A stretch of 64,000 bases of DNA from Lautropia dentalis (GTDB taxonomy: Bacteria; Pseudomonadota; Gammaproteobacteria; Burkholderiales; Burkholderiaceae_E), in the NCBI RefSeq assembly GCF_003892345.1, contig NZ_RRUE01000001.1, positions 1,566,078 to 1,630,077 on the forward strand, given 5' to 3'. Position numbers and translations under genes: made by a program. The notes under the pieces were generated by a model. The model saw only the letters and a list, made by a program, of their open reading frames with translations, searched no databases and was not told the origin of the DNA. Numbering within the stretch: the stretch's first letter is position 1; every line of letters starts with the position of its first letter. Positions 52,693 through 60,848 of the stretch are shown here, piece after piece.

Positions 52693-52867
52693 GTGTGGGG
52701 ATTACCGGGGCGTTTTCCTGCCGGTCAGTCTTCCCTGTTCGCAGGTTTTTTCAGGAGGCCCCCGACCCCTTCGTCGGTCGTCTTCGGCCGGCTGTGTCCG
52801 GATGTAGGTTTTTTGCAACGCCGCGTGCTAACGTGCCACCGTTCACAATCTCCCCCGGAGTGGCACG

Positions 52868-53728
52868 ATGTCTGGCAGCAGTCTTCTGAAACGGTGCGTC
52901 GGCGGTGCCACGTCCCTGGCCGTGCTGGGCGTCGTGCTGACGGGCAGCCCGGGGGATGCCTTGGCGGCACCGCGCAAGGCGGGCAGGGGGACTTCTGCCG
53001 CGGTGGCGAAGTCCACGACTGCCGCAGGCACGGGAGCAGCTGCTTCCTCGGCAGTGGGGGCTGGCGTTGGCACGGCAGCCGTGGCTGGCACGACAGCGGC
53101 GACCGGCGTGGCTGCTGGTACCACCGCCGCAGCAGGGGGGGTACAGCGTGGTGATCCCTCCCGGCGGGCGGTGTCGCCTGCGGAGGCTCTCCAGGACAAA
53201 AACGCCCGGGAGACAGCCCGGGAAACGCCGTCAGCCAGCCTCCGGTCCGGCATCGATTTCGGTACCTTTCGTACCTGGGCCAATGAGGATCTGGCACGGC
53301 TCGATGGTGGCTACCGGATTCCTGCCTCGGCCCAGCCCGAAGACAGCGGTGCGTCGCCCTGGCGGATCGCCCGCATTCTGCTGAAGGATGGGCTGCTGGC
53401 CATGGTGTTCGTCGATCCGCAGCGTGGTCATGTGGTGCGGATCATGTCGATGGTCAGCCCGCTGGGGGACATCGAGACGATCATCCGCAATGCCGTGGGG
53501 GGCATTCTGCTGGCCAGCGCGGCCGATGGAGAACAGGGCGAACGTACCGTGCAGCCCGCCATGATGCAGCTCTTCCAGCGTCTGACGGACGAGGCGCTGA
53601 ATACCTCGGGCCTGAAGGGCGAGGTGGAAGACGGTTTCGTGAGGGAAGGGGTGCGCTACACGGTGAAGGTCAGCAAGACCATGGGTTTCTGGTTCACGGC
53701 CGAGCTGGAGGGCATGAAGAAGCTGTGA
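52868..53728 (+). CDS. Secreted Ala/Thr-rich protein of unknown function
   Basis: Protein of 286 residues with a signal peptide (hydrophobic SLAVLGVVLTGSPGDALA, cleavage near 34). Residues 35-95 are almost only Ala, Gly, Thr, Val and Ser. The C-terminal part (130-286) looks folded: WRIARILLKDGLLAMVFVDPQRGHVVRIMSMVSPLGDIETIIRNAVGG, then a helix and FVREGVRYTVKVSKTMGFWFTAELEG. I do not recognise the family. CGGAG precedes the start. It follows the two Ala-rich lipoproteins on the same strand but behind their terminator, so it has its own transcript. Confidence 0.75.
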   Translation: MSGSSLLKRCVGGATSLAVLGVVLTGSPGDALAAPRKAGRGTSAAVAKSTTAAGTGAAASSAVGAGVGTAAVAGTTAATGVAAGTTAAAGGVQRGDPSRRAVSPAEALQDKNARETARETPSASLRSGIDFGTFRTWANEDLARLDGGYRIPASAQPEDSGASPWRIARILLKDGLLAMVFVDPQRGHVVRIMSMVSPLGDIETIIRNAVGGILLASAADGEQGERTVQPAMMQLFQRLTDEALNTSGLKGEVEDGFVREGVRYTVKVSKTMGFWFTAELEGMKKL

Positions 53729-53838
53729 CCCGGCTCCGTTCGGCCTTGCAGTCGAACGAACGGGGTCTTTCGGTCTTGCGGCAAAGCCCCGGGCCACCCT
53801 GCCGGCCACCCGGGGCTTTGCAGTCGGGTGCTCGCCCG

Positions 53839-55890
53839 TCAGCGCGCAGCCTTCATCACCCGGTTCACCAGCAGGGTGGCGCCGACCACGAAGGCGGCCA
53901 GGCCCAGCCACGAGGCGGCATCGTCCCAGTTCTCCAGTGACAGGGCCAGCGGCGCATCGGAGCCGCCGCTGGTCACCGAGAAGGTGATGATGAACGCCAT
54001 GATCACGCCCATCAGGCTCTCGCCGACGATCAGGCCGGCGGCCATCAGGGTGCCGGTCCGCTCGGCCCGCTTCAGGTACGGCTCCGCCTGCGTCTTGCCG
54101 CCATGGCGGCGCTGGATGCGCTTGCGCACGAGGGTGGCCAGCACCATGCCGATCACGATGGGCATGGTGACCGCGGGCGGCAGGTAGATGCCCATGCCCA
54201 CGGCCAGGACCGGCAGGCTCAGGTTGGTTCCCGGGCGGGACCGCAGCAGCCGGTCGACGATGATCAGCGCCACGCCGATACCGATGCCGGTGAAGATGTA
54301 GTTCCACTGCAGGTTGTGCGAGAAGATACCGGTGGCGATGGTGGTCATCAGCGTGGCCTGCGGGGCGGCCAGTGCCTGTTTCACGTCCATGCCCTCACGC
54401 GGCATGGCGCCGGTGAAACCGTAGGCCTGATAGAGCATTTCCAGCACCGGCGCGATGACCAGTGCACCCACCACGCAGCCGATGATCAGCGCCACCTGCT
54501 GTCGCCACGGTGTGGCCTGGATCAGCCAGCCGGTTTTGAGATCCTGCAGGTTGTCGTTCGATACGGAGGCTACCGACACCACGGCCGAGCCCACGAACAG
54601 TGTCAGCGCCAGCATGAACTGCCGGTTGCCCTCATGGGCAAAGAGACCCGCCGATTCGCCATAGACCAGCAGCACCAGCGAGACGATCACCACCGAGACG
54701 ATGCCCACGCCGGAGATCGGGCTGGACGACGAACCGACCAGGCCGGCCATGTAGCCGCAGGCGGCCGCCACCAGAAAGCCGATGAAGAAGGCCATCAGCG
54801 TGCCCAGCAGCACCAGTACCCAGCCGGCCGTGTCGGAAATGGCGGCCGAGTCCACGAAGTGGTGAAAGCTCAGTCCCAGCATCACCAGCATGCCGACGGT
54901 CCAGCCGATCATGGCCCTGGGGCTGAGATCCTGCTCGACGCGGCTGCGCTGGTAGTCCCGCGGGGCGCGCATGGCGGCAAGCGACAGGCGCATGCCCTCG
55001 GCCACGGGTTTGAGCAGCATGATCAGGGTCCAGACGGCGGCCACACCGATGGTGCCGGCGCCGATGAAGCGCACCTTTTCCTTCCAGAGCGTGAGGGCGA
55101 AGGTGGCCATGTCCACATCGGCCGGCTGGGGCAGGGTGGCCGAGAAGTACGGCACCAGCACACCCCAGGCAATGACGATGCCCAGCAGGATGGCGATGCC
55201 ACCGGCCAGCCCCACCATGTAGCCCGCACCCAGCAGGGCCAGTGAGTAGCCCATCGGGATCTGGAAGATGGCGTTGCCGGCCTTGAACCAGTAGCTGGCG
55301 CTGTCGGCCACCACCCGCAGGCCGCCTGCGCAGAAGCTGAGGACGCCCGAAATCAGCCCGCCGGTGGCGATGTCGGCAATGCCGCTGCTGGTCTCGTCCT
55401 CGTCACTGTGTTCGGCACTGCCGGCCTTGAGAATCTCGGCGGCGGCCACCCCCTCGGGGTAGGGCAGCGTGCTGTTGACCACCATGGCGTGGCGCAGCGG
55501 TACGGTGAAGATCACCCCCAGAATGCCGCCCGACATGCAGAGCAGGGCGGTCTGCCAGAATGGAAAGCCGCTCCAGTAGCCGGCCATCAGCAGGCCGGGC
55601 AGGATGAAGATGACCGAGGACAGGGTGCCGGCCGCAGAGGCCTGGGTCTGCACCATGTTGTTCTCGAGGATGTTGCTGCCTTTGGCAAAGCGCAGTAGCG
55701 CCATCGAGATGACGGCAGCCGGGATGGATGACGCGAAGGTCAGGCCCACTTTCAGGCCCAGATACACGTTGGAGGCGGTGAACACCACGGTGATCAGCGC
55801 GCCCAGGATCATGCCGCGCAGCGTCAGCTCGCGGTAATCGGCGTAGGGGTCCTGCGCTGCCGGCGCGGTGGCAGAGGGCGGTGCGGACAT
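53839..55890 (-). CDS. OPT family oligopeptide transporter
   Basis: Inner-membrane transporter of about 683 residues with 14 or more hydrophobic segments. The start YRELTLRGMILGALITVVFTASNVYLGLKVGLTFASSIPAAVISMALL and repeated NxxQ-like motifs (NILENNMVQTQASAAG) are typical of the bacterial OPT family, which imports peptides or metal chelates with protons. ATG 55890 (MSAPPS) is preferred over 55920 because AAGGAG lies just before it. Two short triloop hairpins lie in its 5' leader. The substrate is unknown. Confidence 0.93.
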   Translation of the reverse strand: MSAPPSATAPAAQDPYADYRELTLRGMILGALITVVFTASNVYLGLKVGLTFASSIPAAVISMALLRFAKGSNILENNMVQTQASAAGTLSSVIFILPGLLMAGYWSGFPFWQTALLCMSGGILGVIFTVPLRHAMVVNSTLPYPEGVAAAEILKAGSAEHSDEDETSSGIADIATGGLISGVLSFCAGGLRVVADSASYWFKAGNAIFQIPMGYSLALLGAGYMVGLAGGIAILLGIVIAWGVLVPYFSATLPQPADVDMATFALTLWKEKVRFIGAGTIGVAAVWTLIMLLKPVAEGMRLSLAAMRAPRDYQRSRVEQDLSPRAMIGWTVGMLVMLGLSFHHFVDSAAISDTAGWVLVLLGTLMAFFIGFLVAAACGYMAGLVGSSSSPISGVGIVSVVIVSLVLLVYGESAGLFAHEGNRQFMLALTLFVGSAVVSVASVSNDNLQDLKTGWLIQATPWRQQVALIIGCVVGALVIAPVLEMLYQAYGFTGAMPREGMDVKQALAAPQATLMTTIATGIFSHNLQWNYIFTGIGIGVALIIVDRLLRSRPGTNLSLPVLAVGMGIYLPPAVTMPIVIGMVLATLVRKRIQRRHGGKTQAEPYLKRAERTGTLMAAGLIVGESLMGVIMAFIITFSVTSGGSDAPLALSLENWDDAASWLGLAAFVVGATLLVNRVMKAAR

Positions 55891-55922
55891 CGAGCTTGCT
55901 CCTTTGTCGTTGTGCAACATGA

Positions 55923-55998
55923 GTCCCCGTTTCGGGGACGGCGGGGGCGGCTGCTTCAGACGCGCCTGTGGAGGATGGGACCAGACCCTGTTTCAGGG
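55923..55998 (-). promoter_or_regulatory. Two hairpins in the OPT leader
   Basis: GTCCCCG-TTT-CGGGGAC (55923-55939) and CCCTG-TTT-CAGGG (55986-55998) lie 33 and 96 bp before the OPT start; in the mRNA both have AAA loops. They may be part of a leader control element. Confidence 0.4.
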
Positions 55999-56105
55999 CC
56001 TGTTGTATTTTCCATCATCATGGAATGTTGTGTCATGCAGAGGTGGCTGAATTTCCAGCCAGTTCCTGGCGTGCCGAAAGGGATGCCGGGACGACCGGAG
56101 CCGGG

Positions 56106-56140
56106 CGCGGGAACGAAATGGGGCCATGAGATGCGCCGCA
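56106..56140 (+). repeat. Dispersed repeat family 1, diverged copy
   Basis: GCGCGGGAACGAAATGGGGCC followed by ATGAGATGCGCCGCAG. Confidence 0.45.
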
Positions 56141-56160
56141 GTCCGCCTGTCCATGGTGGC

Positions 56161-57042
56161 TCAGCGCCCGGGTTCGCCTGCCGGTCCGGCAAAGCCGGGC
56201 CAGTAGTGGCTGTCGGGCAGGGCACGGGCACCGAAGATGGCCTGGCCCACCCGCACCACGGTGGCGCCTTCCTCGATGGCGATCTCGTAGTCGCCCGACA
56301 TGCCCATCGACAGTTCGTCCAGGCCGACGCCGGCCGGGGCGCTCTGGCGCAGCCGGTCGCGCAGCGTGCGCAGCAGCACGAAGCACTGGCGCACCCGCAC
56401 GGCGTCATCCGAGAAGAGGGCCAGCGTCATCAGCCCGCGCACGCGCAGGGCGGAGAAGGCCGGCAGTTGCTGGATGAAGGCGGCCACCTCGTCGGGCGCC
56501 AGACCGAACTTGCTGGGCTCTCCCGAGGTATTGACCTGCACGAACACGTCCAGCCCGCGTCCCTCGGCCTGCAGGCGTCGGTCCAGCGCCTCGGCCACGC
56601 GCAGGCTGTCCAGCGCCTGGAATTCGCTGGCAAACCGTGCCACCACCTTGGCCTTGTTGGTCTGCAGGTGGCCGATCACGGCCCACTTCAGGTCGGGCAG
56701 GTCCTGCATGGCCTCCCACTTGCCGAAGGCTTCCTGCACCTTGTTCTCGCCCAGAAAGCGGGCGCCGGCGGCGTAGGCCATGCGGATGCGCGTCTCGTCC
56801 ACCGTCTTGCTCACCGGCAGCAGGCGCACCGAGGCCGGATCGCGCCCGGCCCGCTGGCAGGCGGCTTCGATGCGCGCCTGCACGGCGGCCAGGTTGTGGC
56901 GAAAGTCCTCCACGCTGCTGGCGACCGCGTAGCGGCCGTGCTGGTCATGGCTGGTTTGGGTGCCGGAGGCTGGCGGTGTGGCGGCGGTGGGAGAGGCAGG
57001 AGAAAGGGTAGCGGGGGGCGTGCTGGATTCGGACGTGCTCAT
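56161..57042 (-). CDS. yggS: YggS-type PLP homeostasis protein
   Basis: Protein of 293 residues, a single-domain TIM barrel related to alanine racemase. LLPVSKTVDETRIRMAYAAGARFLGENKVQEAFGKW has the PLP lysine (K79); FVQVNTSGEPSKFGL, LRVRGLMTL and ELSMGMSGDYEIAIEEGATVVRVGQAIFG complete the site. It binds PLP and keeps vitamin B6 and amino-acid pools balanced rather than catalysing a known reaction. The first 40 residues are a Ser/Thr/Pro/Ala extension not found in most relatives. It lies on the same strand upstream of the OPT gene, 270 bp away. Confidence 0.93.
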   Translation of the reverse strand: MSTSESSTPPATLSPASPTAATPPASGTQTSHDQHGRYAVASSVEDFRHNLAAVQARIEAACQRAGRDPASVRLLPVSKTVDETRIRMAYAAGARFLGENKVQEAFGKWEAMQDLPDLKWAVIGHLQTNKAKVVARFASEFQALDSLRVAEALDRRLQAEGRGLDVFVQVNTSGEPSKFGLAPDEVAAFIQQLPAFSALRVRGLMTLALFSDDAVRVRQCFVLLRTLRDRLRQSAPAGVGLDELSMGMSGDYEIAIEEGATVVRVGQAIFGARALPDSHYWPGFAGPAGEPGR

Positions 57043-57187
57043 GGTGGAGGATGCCCCGCCTGCCTGCAGATGCCGGCAGAACGGGGACGGGCGGGATCAT
57101 GAAGGAAACGTGCCGGCTGACGGCAAACCGGGCTGCCACGGGTACGGACAGCGCCGGATGGCGTAAAGCCGGGACAGATGCACTGAT

Positions 57188-57222
57188 TCTAGAGCGTCTC
57201 ATGAACTGGTTCGTCCTCGCGC
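57188..57222 (-). repeat. Dispersed repeat family 1 copy (inverted)
   Basis: Reads on the minus strand as GAGGACGAACCAGTTC followed by ATGAGACGCTCTAG. The only copy clearly on the minus strand besides the inverted arm at 36994. Confidence 0.6.
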
Positions 57223-57233
57223 CGATCCCTGCC

Positions 57234-59348
57234 CTAGAACCGGTACTGCACCCCCACCGTCACCAGCCGGCCCACGTCCGGCTGCAGCGAGATGGTGCCG
57301 ATCGATCCGGTATAGAAGGTCCGGTCGAACAGGTTGTCGACGGCCAGTGTCAGCCGCAGCTGCGAGGTGGCCTGCCAGTAGCCGCTCAGCTTGACCGACG
57401 TGTAGGCGGGCAGGCGGTAGGTGTCGGTGGCGTTGCCGGTCCGCTCGCCCACATGAACCAGGCCGCCGCCTGCGCCGTATTCCGACCCGTTGTCCAGCCG
57501 GTCATGCCAGAGGGCGAACAGGCCCGCACTGACCCGCGGGACATTGGGCAGCCGTTTGCCCAGCAGGTTGGCCGTGTTGTCGCGGGTGACCTTCGTGTCG
57601 GTCAGCCCTGCGCTGGCCGTCAGGCGCCAGTGTGGTGTGATATCGCCAGCCAGATCGGCCTCGACGCCGCAGCTGCGGACCTGGCCAGCGGCCATGTTGA
57701 AGTCCGCGTTGTTTGGGTCCTGGGTCAGCACGTTGTTCTTCGTGATGTGGAAGGCGCTGATGCTGGCCACCACGCCAGGCTGGCCGGCGTCCTGCCGGCC
57801 TTCCCATTTGTAGCCCAGCTCCCAGGCCGTACCCTTCAGCGGTTCGAAGGCATTGCCGTTCACATCGCTGCCGGTATTGGGCTTGAACGAGCGTCCCCAC
57901 GACAGGAAGGCGGCGCTTTCGGGGCTGAACATCCAGGTCACGCCGGCACGGGGTGTGAGTTCGCTGTAGTGGTGGTTGCTGCGGGTCGTGCGGTTGCCGC
58001 GCACGCTGTCGGCGCGCTGGTGAAAGCGCTCCACACGCAGGCCCGCCATCACCTTCAGCTGCTCCGTCACGTCCAGCTGGTCCTGGGCGTAGAGGGCGCG
58101 GGTGTTGTCATGATTGTTGGACACGACCAGGGCGCCCGTGTAGGGCGGCTGTGCCTGGCCATAGACCGGGGCGTAGACATCGATGCCGAACGGTGCGGTG
58201 CGCAGGTCCGAACCGCGGATGTCGGCGTGATGGGTATAGCGGCTCACCTCGAAGCCGGTCAGCACCGTGTGCCGCAGGGTACCGGTCTGCAGCCTGCCGG
58301 TGGCTTCGGCCTGCATGCTGGTGTTGCTGGAGGGCATGGAGCGCCATGCCATGCGCCGGGTCAGGGTCCGGCCGTCGCGCTGCAGGGCGCCGGGTTCGGT
58401 TCCGTGGCCGGTGTTGTCCGTCTTGCGGTGCATCAGGCCGGCCCGCACGCTCCACTGGTCGTTCAGGGTGTGGTTCAGTGTGAGCTGGTGTACATCCCCC
58501 CGGATGTGCAGGTTGGGGATGGACGGTTCACCCAGATAGCGGTCGCGCGGCAGGGCGTCGGTGCGGCCATTGATGACGGGCAGGCCGCGGTCGTAGGGCG
58601 TGCGGATGCGGGTGATGTCGGCCTCGTAGTTCACGATGGTGCGTGCCGTGGGGGCCCAGGTCAGGGACGGCGCCACGATGTACTTCGAGGTCTCGATCAG
58701 GCTGGTACGGGTGGCGCCCTTTTCGGCCACGAGGTTGAGCCGCCAGGCCAGGGTGGAGGAGAACGGGCCGGTGGCATCGAAGGTGGCCCGGCGCAGACCG
58801 CGGTTGCCCACCTTCAGGCCGGCCTCGCGCATCGGCCTGAACTGCGGCTTTTTGGTGACGATGTTGTAGGTGCCGCCGGGTTCGCTGCTGCCGTAAAGGG
58901 CAGCTGACGGGCCCTTGAGGACTTCCACCCGTTCGATGGTGCCGGCATCGCGCCGGGGGCCGCACTGGCAGGTGCTCGAAAAGCCGTTGATCAGCGAGCC
59001 GGGGCTGGCCTCGAAGCCCCGCAGGGCAAAGCTGTCCCAGGTGCCGCCGTAATCGTTGCCCTGCGACATGCCGCTGACGAAGCCGACGACATCGGCCAGC
59101 CGGGTGGCACCCAGATCCCCGACCAGCTTCTGCGGGACGATGCGGACATTCTGGGGGACTTCGATGAGCGGCGTATCGGTGCGGCTGGCCGCGGTGTTGC
59201 GCTGCTCACCGGCATAGCTGCGGGCGTCCCGGCTGGCGCCCACGCGGATTTCGGACAGGGGGGTGGGTTCGGCGCCCTGTGCCGGGCCGGCGGCCAGCAG
59301 CGAGCCGGCCGTGATGCCCAGCAGGGACAGCGTTCTGTGTGCGTTCAT
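57234..59348 (-). CDS. TonB-dependent siderophore receptor (paralogue A)
   Basis: Outer-membrane receptor of about 704 residues. Signal peptide MNAHRTLSLLGITAGSLLAA, TonB-box-like PLSEIRVGAS, plug domain with ETPLIEVPQNVRIVPQ-like sequence, FALRGFEASPGSLINGF and VEVLKGPSAALYGSSEPGGTYNIVTKKPQ, then a 22-strand barrel ending in GVQYRF. It imports a ferric siderophore with energy from TonB-ExbBD. The ATG at 59348 is used; 59363 adds five residues. A Fur-box-like sequence lies upstream. It is a close relative of the receptor at 60849, pointing to a duplication. Confidence 0.92.
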   Translation of the reverse strand: MNAHRTLSLLGITAGSLLAAGPAQGAEPTPLSEIRVGASRDARSYAGEQRNTAASRTDTPLIEVPQNVRIVPQKLVGDLGATRLADVVGFVSGMSQGNDYGGTWDSFALRGFEASPGSLINGFSSTCQCGPRRDAGTIERVEVLKGPSAALYGSSEPGGTYNIVTKKPQFRPMREAGLKVGNRGLRRATFDATGPFSSTLAWRLNLVAEKGATRTSLIETSKYIVAPSLTWAPTARTIVNYEADITRIRTPYDRGLPVINGRTDALPRDRYLGEPSIPNLHIRGDVHQLTLNHTLNDQWSVRAGLMHRKTDNTGHGTEPGALQRDGRTLTRRMAWRSMPSSNTSMQAEATGRLQTGTLRHTVLTGFEVSRYTHHADIRGSDLRTAPFGIDVYAPVYGQAQPPYTGALVVSNNHDNTRALYAQDQLDVTEQLKVMAGLRVERFHQRADSVRGNRTTRSNHHYSELTPRAGVTWMFSPESAAFLSWGRSFKPNTGSDVNGNAFEPLKGTAWELGYKWEGRQDAGQPGVVASISAFHITKNNVLTQDPNNADFNMAAGQVRSCGVEADLAGDITPHWRLTASAGLTDTKVTRDNTANLLGKRLPNVPRVSAGLFALWHDRLDNGSEYGAGGGLVHVGERTGNATDTYRLPAYTSVKLSGYWQATSQLRLTLAVDNLFDRTFYTGSIGTISLQPDVGRLVTVGVQYRF

Positions 59349-59380
59349 GATGAAGATAGGCAAGGGTAGATATGGGAGCG

Positions 59381-59410
59381 CGAATGATATCTAATAACAC
59401 TATGAATATC
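59381..59410 (-). promoter_or_regulatory. Fur-box-like sequence upstream of receptor A
   Basis: CGAATGATATCTAATAACAC on the + strand; it shares ATATC and ATCATTCG (minus strand reading) with the upstream region of receptor B. An iron-repressible (Fur) site is likely for such genes. Confidence 0.4.
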
Positions 59411-59508
59411 CAGAAGCCTGATAGTCAGAGACTGAACCGTATGAGGTACGACCCGGACCTGTTCCGGCCCGCGGGCGTTTCTGTCGTGAAGGCACCCTGC
59501 AGGGGGGG

Positions 59509-60294
59509 CTATCGTGTATCGGAAGGGCGTCGTAGTGACCGTGGTTGAAGGCCGGGCGAAGGTTTCCGGCGAGGCTTCCTGCGGCTTTGCTGCCAGGTCC
59601 GGTATGCCTTGAAGTTGAATTCGGTGGCTGAAACGATGGCTTCCTGCCGCAGGGACAGATATATTTCGGCGTCCACCTGCTCGTAGTCGGTGGTGAAGTT
59701 CACCCGTAACGTATCCTTGTCACGATAGCCACTCATCAGGGGCATGATGGAGATGTCCTGGTCCATGCCCAGGGTTTCCGAGGGTTCGCCCATGCTGATG
59801 ATCTTGCCCACATAGACCTTGCGGTCATCCATCATCAGCATTACATCCTTGTTTTCGATGGAGAGCCTGAACAGCAGGTCGTCCAGGGGGCTGTCGTCCA
59901 GCAATTCCTGAATGATGAAAAGGTGCGGATTCCATACCCCGGAGCGCATGCGAAGGCGCAGCAGGGCGCTGCATTTGAGTACCCAGGGCGACAGGCAGGT
60001 CAGGGTCGAGAGCACCAGAAACCAGCTGGTGCGCAGCGTTTCATCCTGGTCGGAAATGCCGGCGTGTTGCAGCACACTGGCGAGCCCGGAAGGCAGAGAC
60101 CAGTTGTCAGGCATGAGCCAATGGGCTGCAAGGCATATGACGAAGGCAATGGCAAAGCACTTGAGCCCGGTCTCTGCGCTTTTGAGGTAAAGATACTGGC
60201 CTTCGTAACGATGGAGCTTGTAAGAGAATACCGGATGGATGTGACAGGCCATGAATCCTGCCACGAGAATCGGGACGATCAGCAGGGCAAACAT
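59509..60294 (-). CDS. Membrane-anchored protein of unknown function
   Basis: Protein of 261 residues. Hydrophobic segments near 1-15, 45-60 and 90-105 suggest two or three membrane helices; the rest is cytoplasmic. The region RKVYVGKIISMGEPSE ... ISIMPLMSGYRDKDTLRVNFTTDYEQ looks like a conserved domain that I have no name for. The C-terminus is Arg/Lys/Pro-rich. Base composition is less GC-rich than in its neighbours. It is the second of a two-gene unit with the 73-residue protein (18 bp apart), placed between two paralogous siderophore receptors. No function can be assigned. Confidence 0.75.
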   Translation of the reverse strand: MFALLIVPILVAGFMACHIHPVFSYKLHRYEGQYLYLKSAETGLKCFAIAFVICLAAHWLMPDNWSLPSGLASVLQHAGISDQDETLRTSWFLVLSTLTCLSPWVLKCSALLRLRMRSGVWNPHLFIIQELLDDSPLDDLLFRLSIENKDVMLMMDDRKVYVGKIISMGEPSETLGMDQDISIMPLMSGYRDKDTLRVNFTTDYEQVDAEIYLSLRQEAIVSATEFNFKAYRTWQQSRRKPRRKPSPGLQPRSLRRPSDTR

Positions 60295-60312
60295 GATGAC
60301 CCCCTGCCGGTG

Positions 60313-60534
60313 TCACTGGGCGTTGACGATTTCCCGGGCCAGCTTCCTGGCCTGCTTGAATTCTTCGCTGGCGGCCACTTCCCTGGGATCGATCTTGATC
60401 GTGCCACGGCCGACCACGCGCAGTGTTTTGTAGGCGTTCCTGCTGATCATGGCCGCAACCTTCTTGCGCCGATCGCGTTCCGCGGCACGCTGGTCACGCA
60501 CATGCTGGTAAAGTCCTTTAATGAAATCAATCAC
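60313..60534 (-). CDS. Small charged protein of unknown function
   Basis: Protein of 73 residues, GTG start at 60534 with GAGG ten bases upstream. It begins MIDFIKGLYQHVRDQRAAERDRRKK, is strongly basic and mostly helical, and contains VGRGTIKIDPREVAASEEFKQARKLAREIV. No family is recognised. It is followed after 18 bp by the 261-residue membrane protein on the same strand, so they are probably co-translated and function together. Less GC-rich than the flanking receptors. Confidence 0.7.
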   Translation of the reverse strand: MIDFIKGLYQHVRDQRAAERDRRKKVAAMISRNAYKTLRVVGRGTIKIDPREVAASEEFKQARKLAREIVNAQ

Positions 60535-60659
60535 TTGATCTGTCCTCTAAGCCCTGTGGACGAAGGGGCAACACTGCCATCATACCGTAAACCCGGTGGT
60601 CATCGCATGCCGGATGGACATACGGTCCATGCGAAGCGCTACCTCCTCGGGAGCGGGCA

Positions 60660-60690
60660 GGGGGACGAATGAGTCCATGACACGCGCCAG
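60660..60690 (+). repeat. Dispersed repeat family 1 copy (near consensus)
   Basis: GGGGGACGAATGAGTCC followed by ATGACACGCGCCAG. Confidence 0.8.
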
Positions 60691-60770
60691 AGGACGCGGC
60701 GGGCTGCCGGCGGGTGTCTGGACCTTCTGCATCGCCATATCCCTGCCTCCGCCATGCCCTTGCCATTGCA

Positions 60771-60795
60771 TAATTTGATAAATATCTATCATTCG
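60771..60795 (+). promoter_or_regulatory. Fur-box-like sequence upstream of receptor B
   Basis: ATTTGATAAATATCTATCAT, close to the GATAATGATAATCATTATC-type Fur operator, about 55 bp before the receptor start. Confidence 0.5.
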
Positions 60796-60848
60796 TATCC
60801 GCTTCTGTTCCTTTGTTAACCATCTGGGGCCTCCCGGCCCGCTCCTCC

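Larger units (their letters stand above)
60535..60848. other. Divergent promoter region of receptor B and the two-gene unit
   Basis: 314 bp with a family 1 copy (60660-60690) and an AT-rich stretch containing a Fur-box-like sequence (60771-60795). No gene. Confidence 0.55.
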
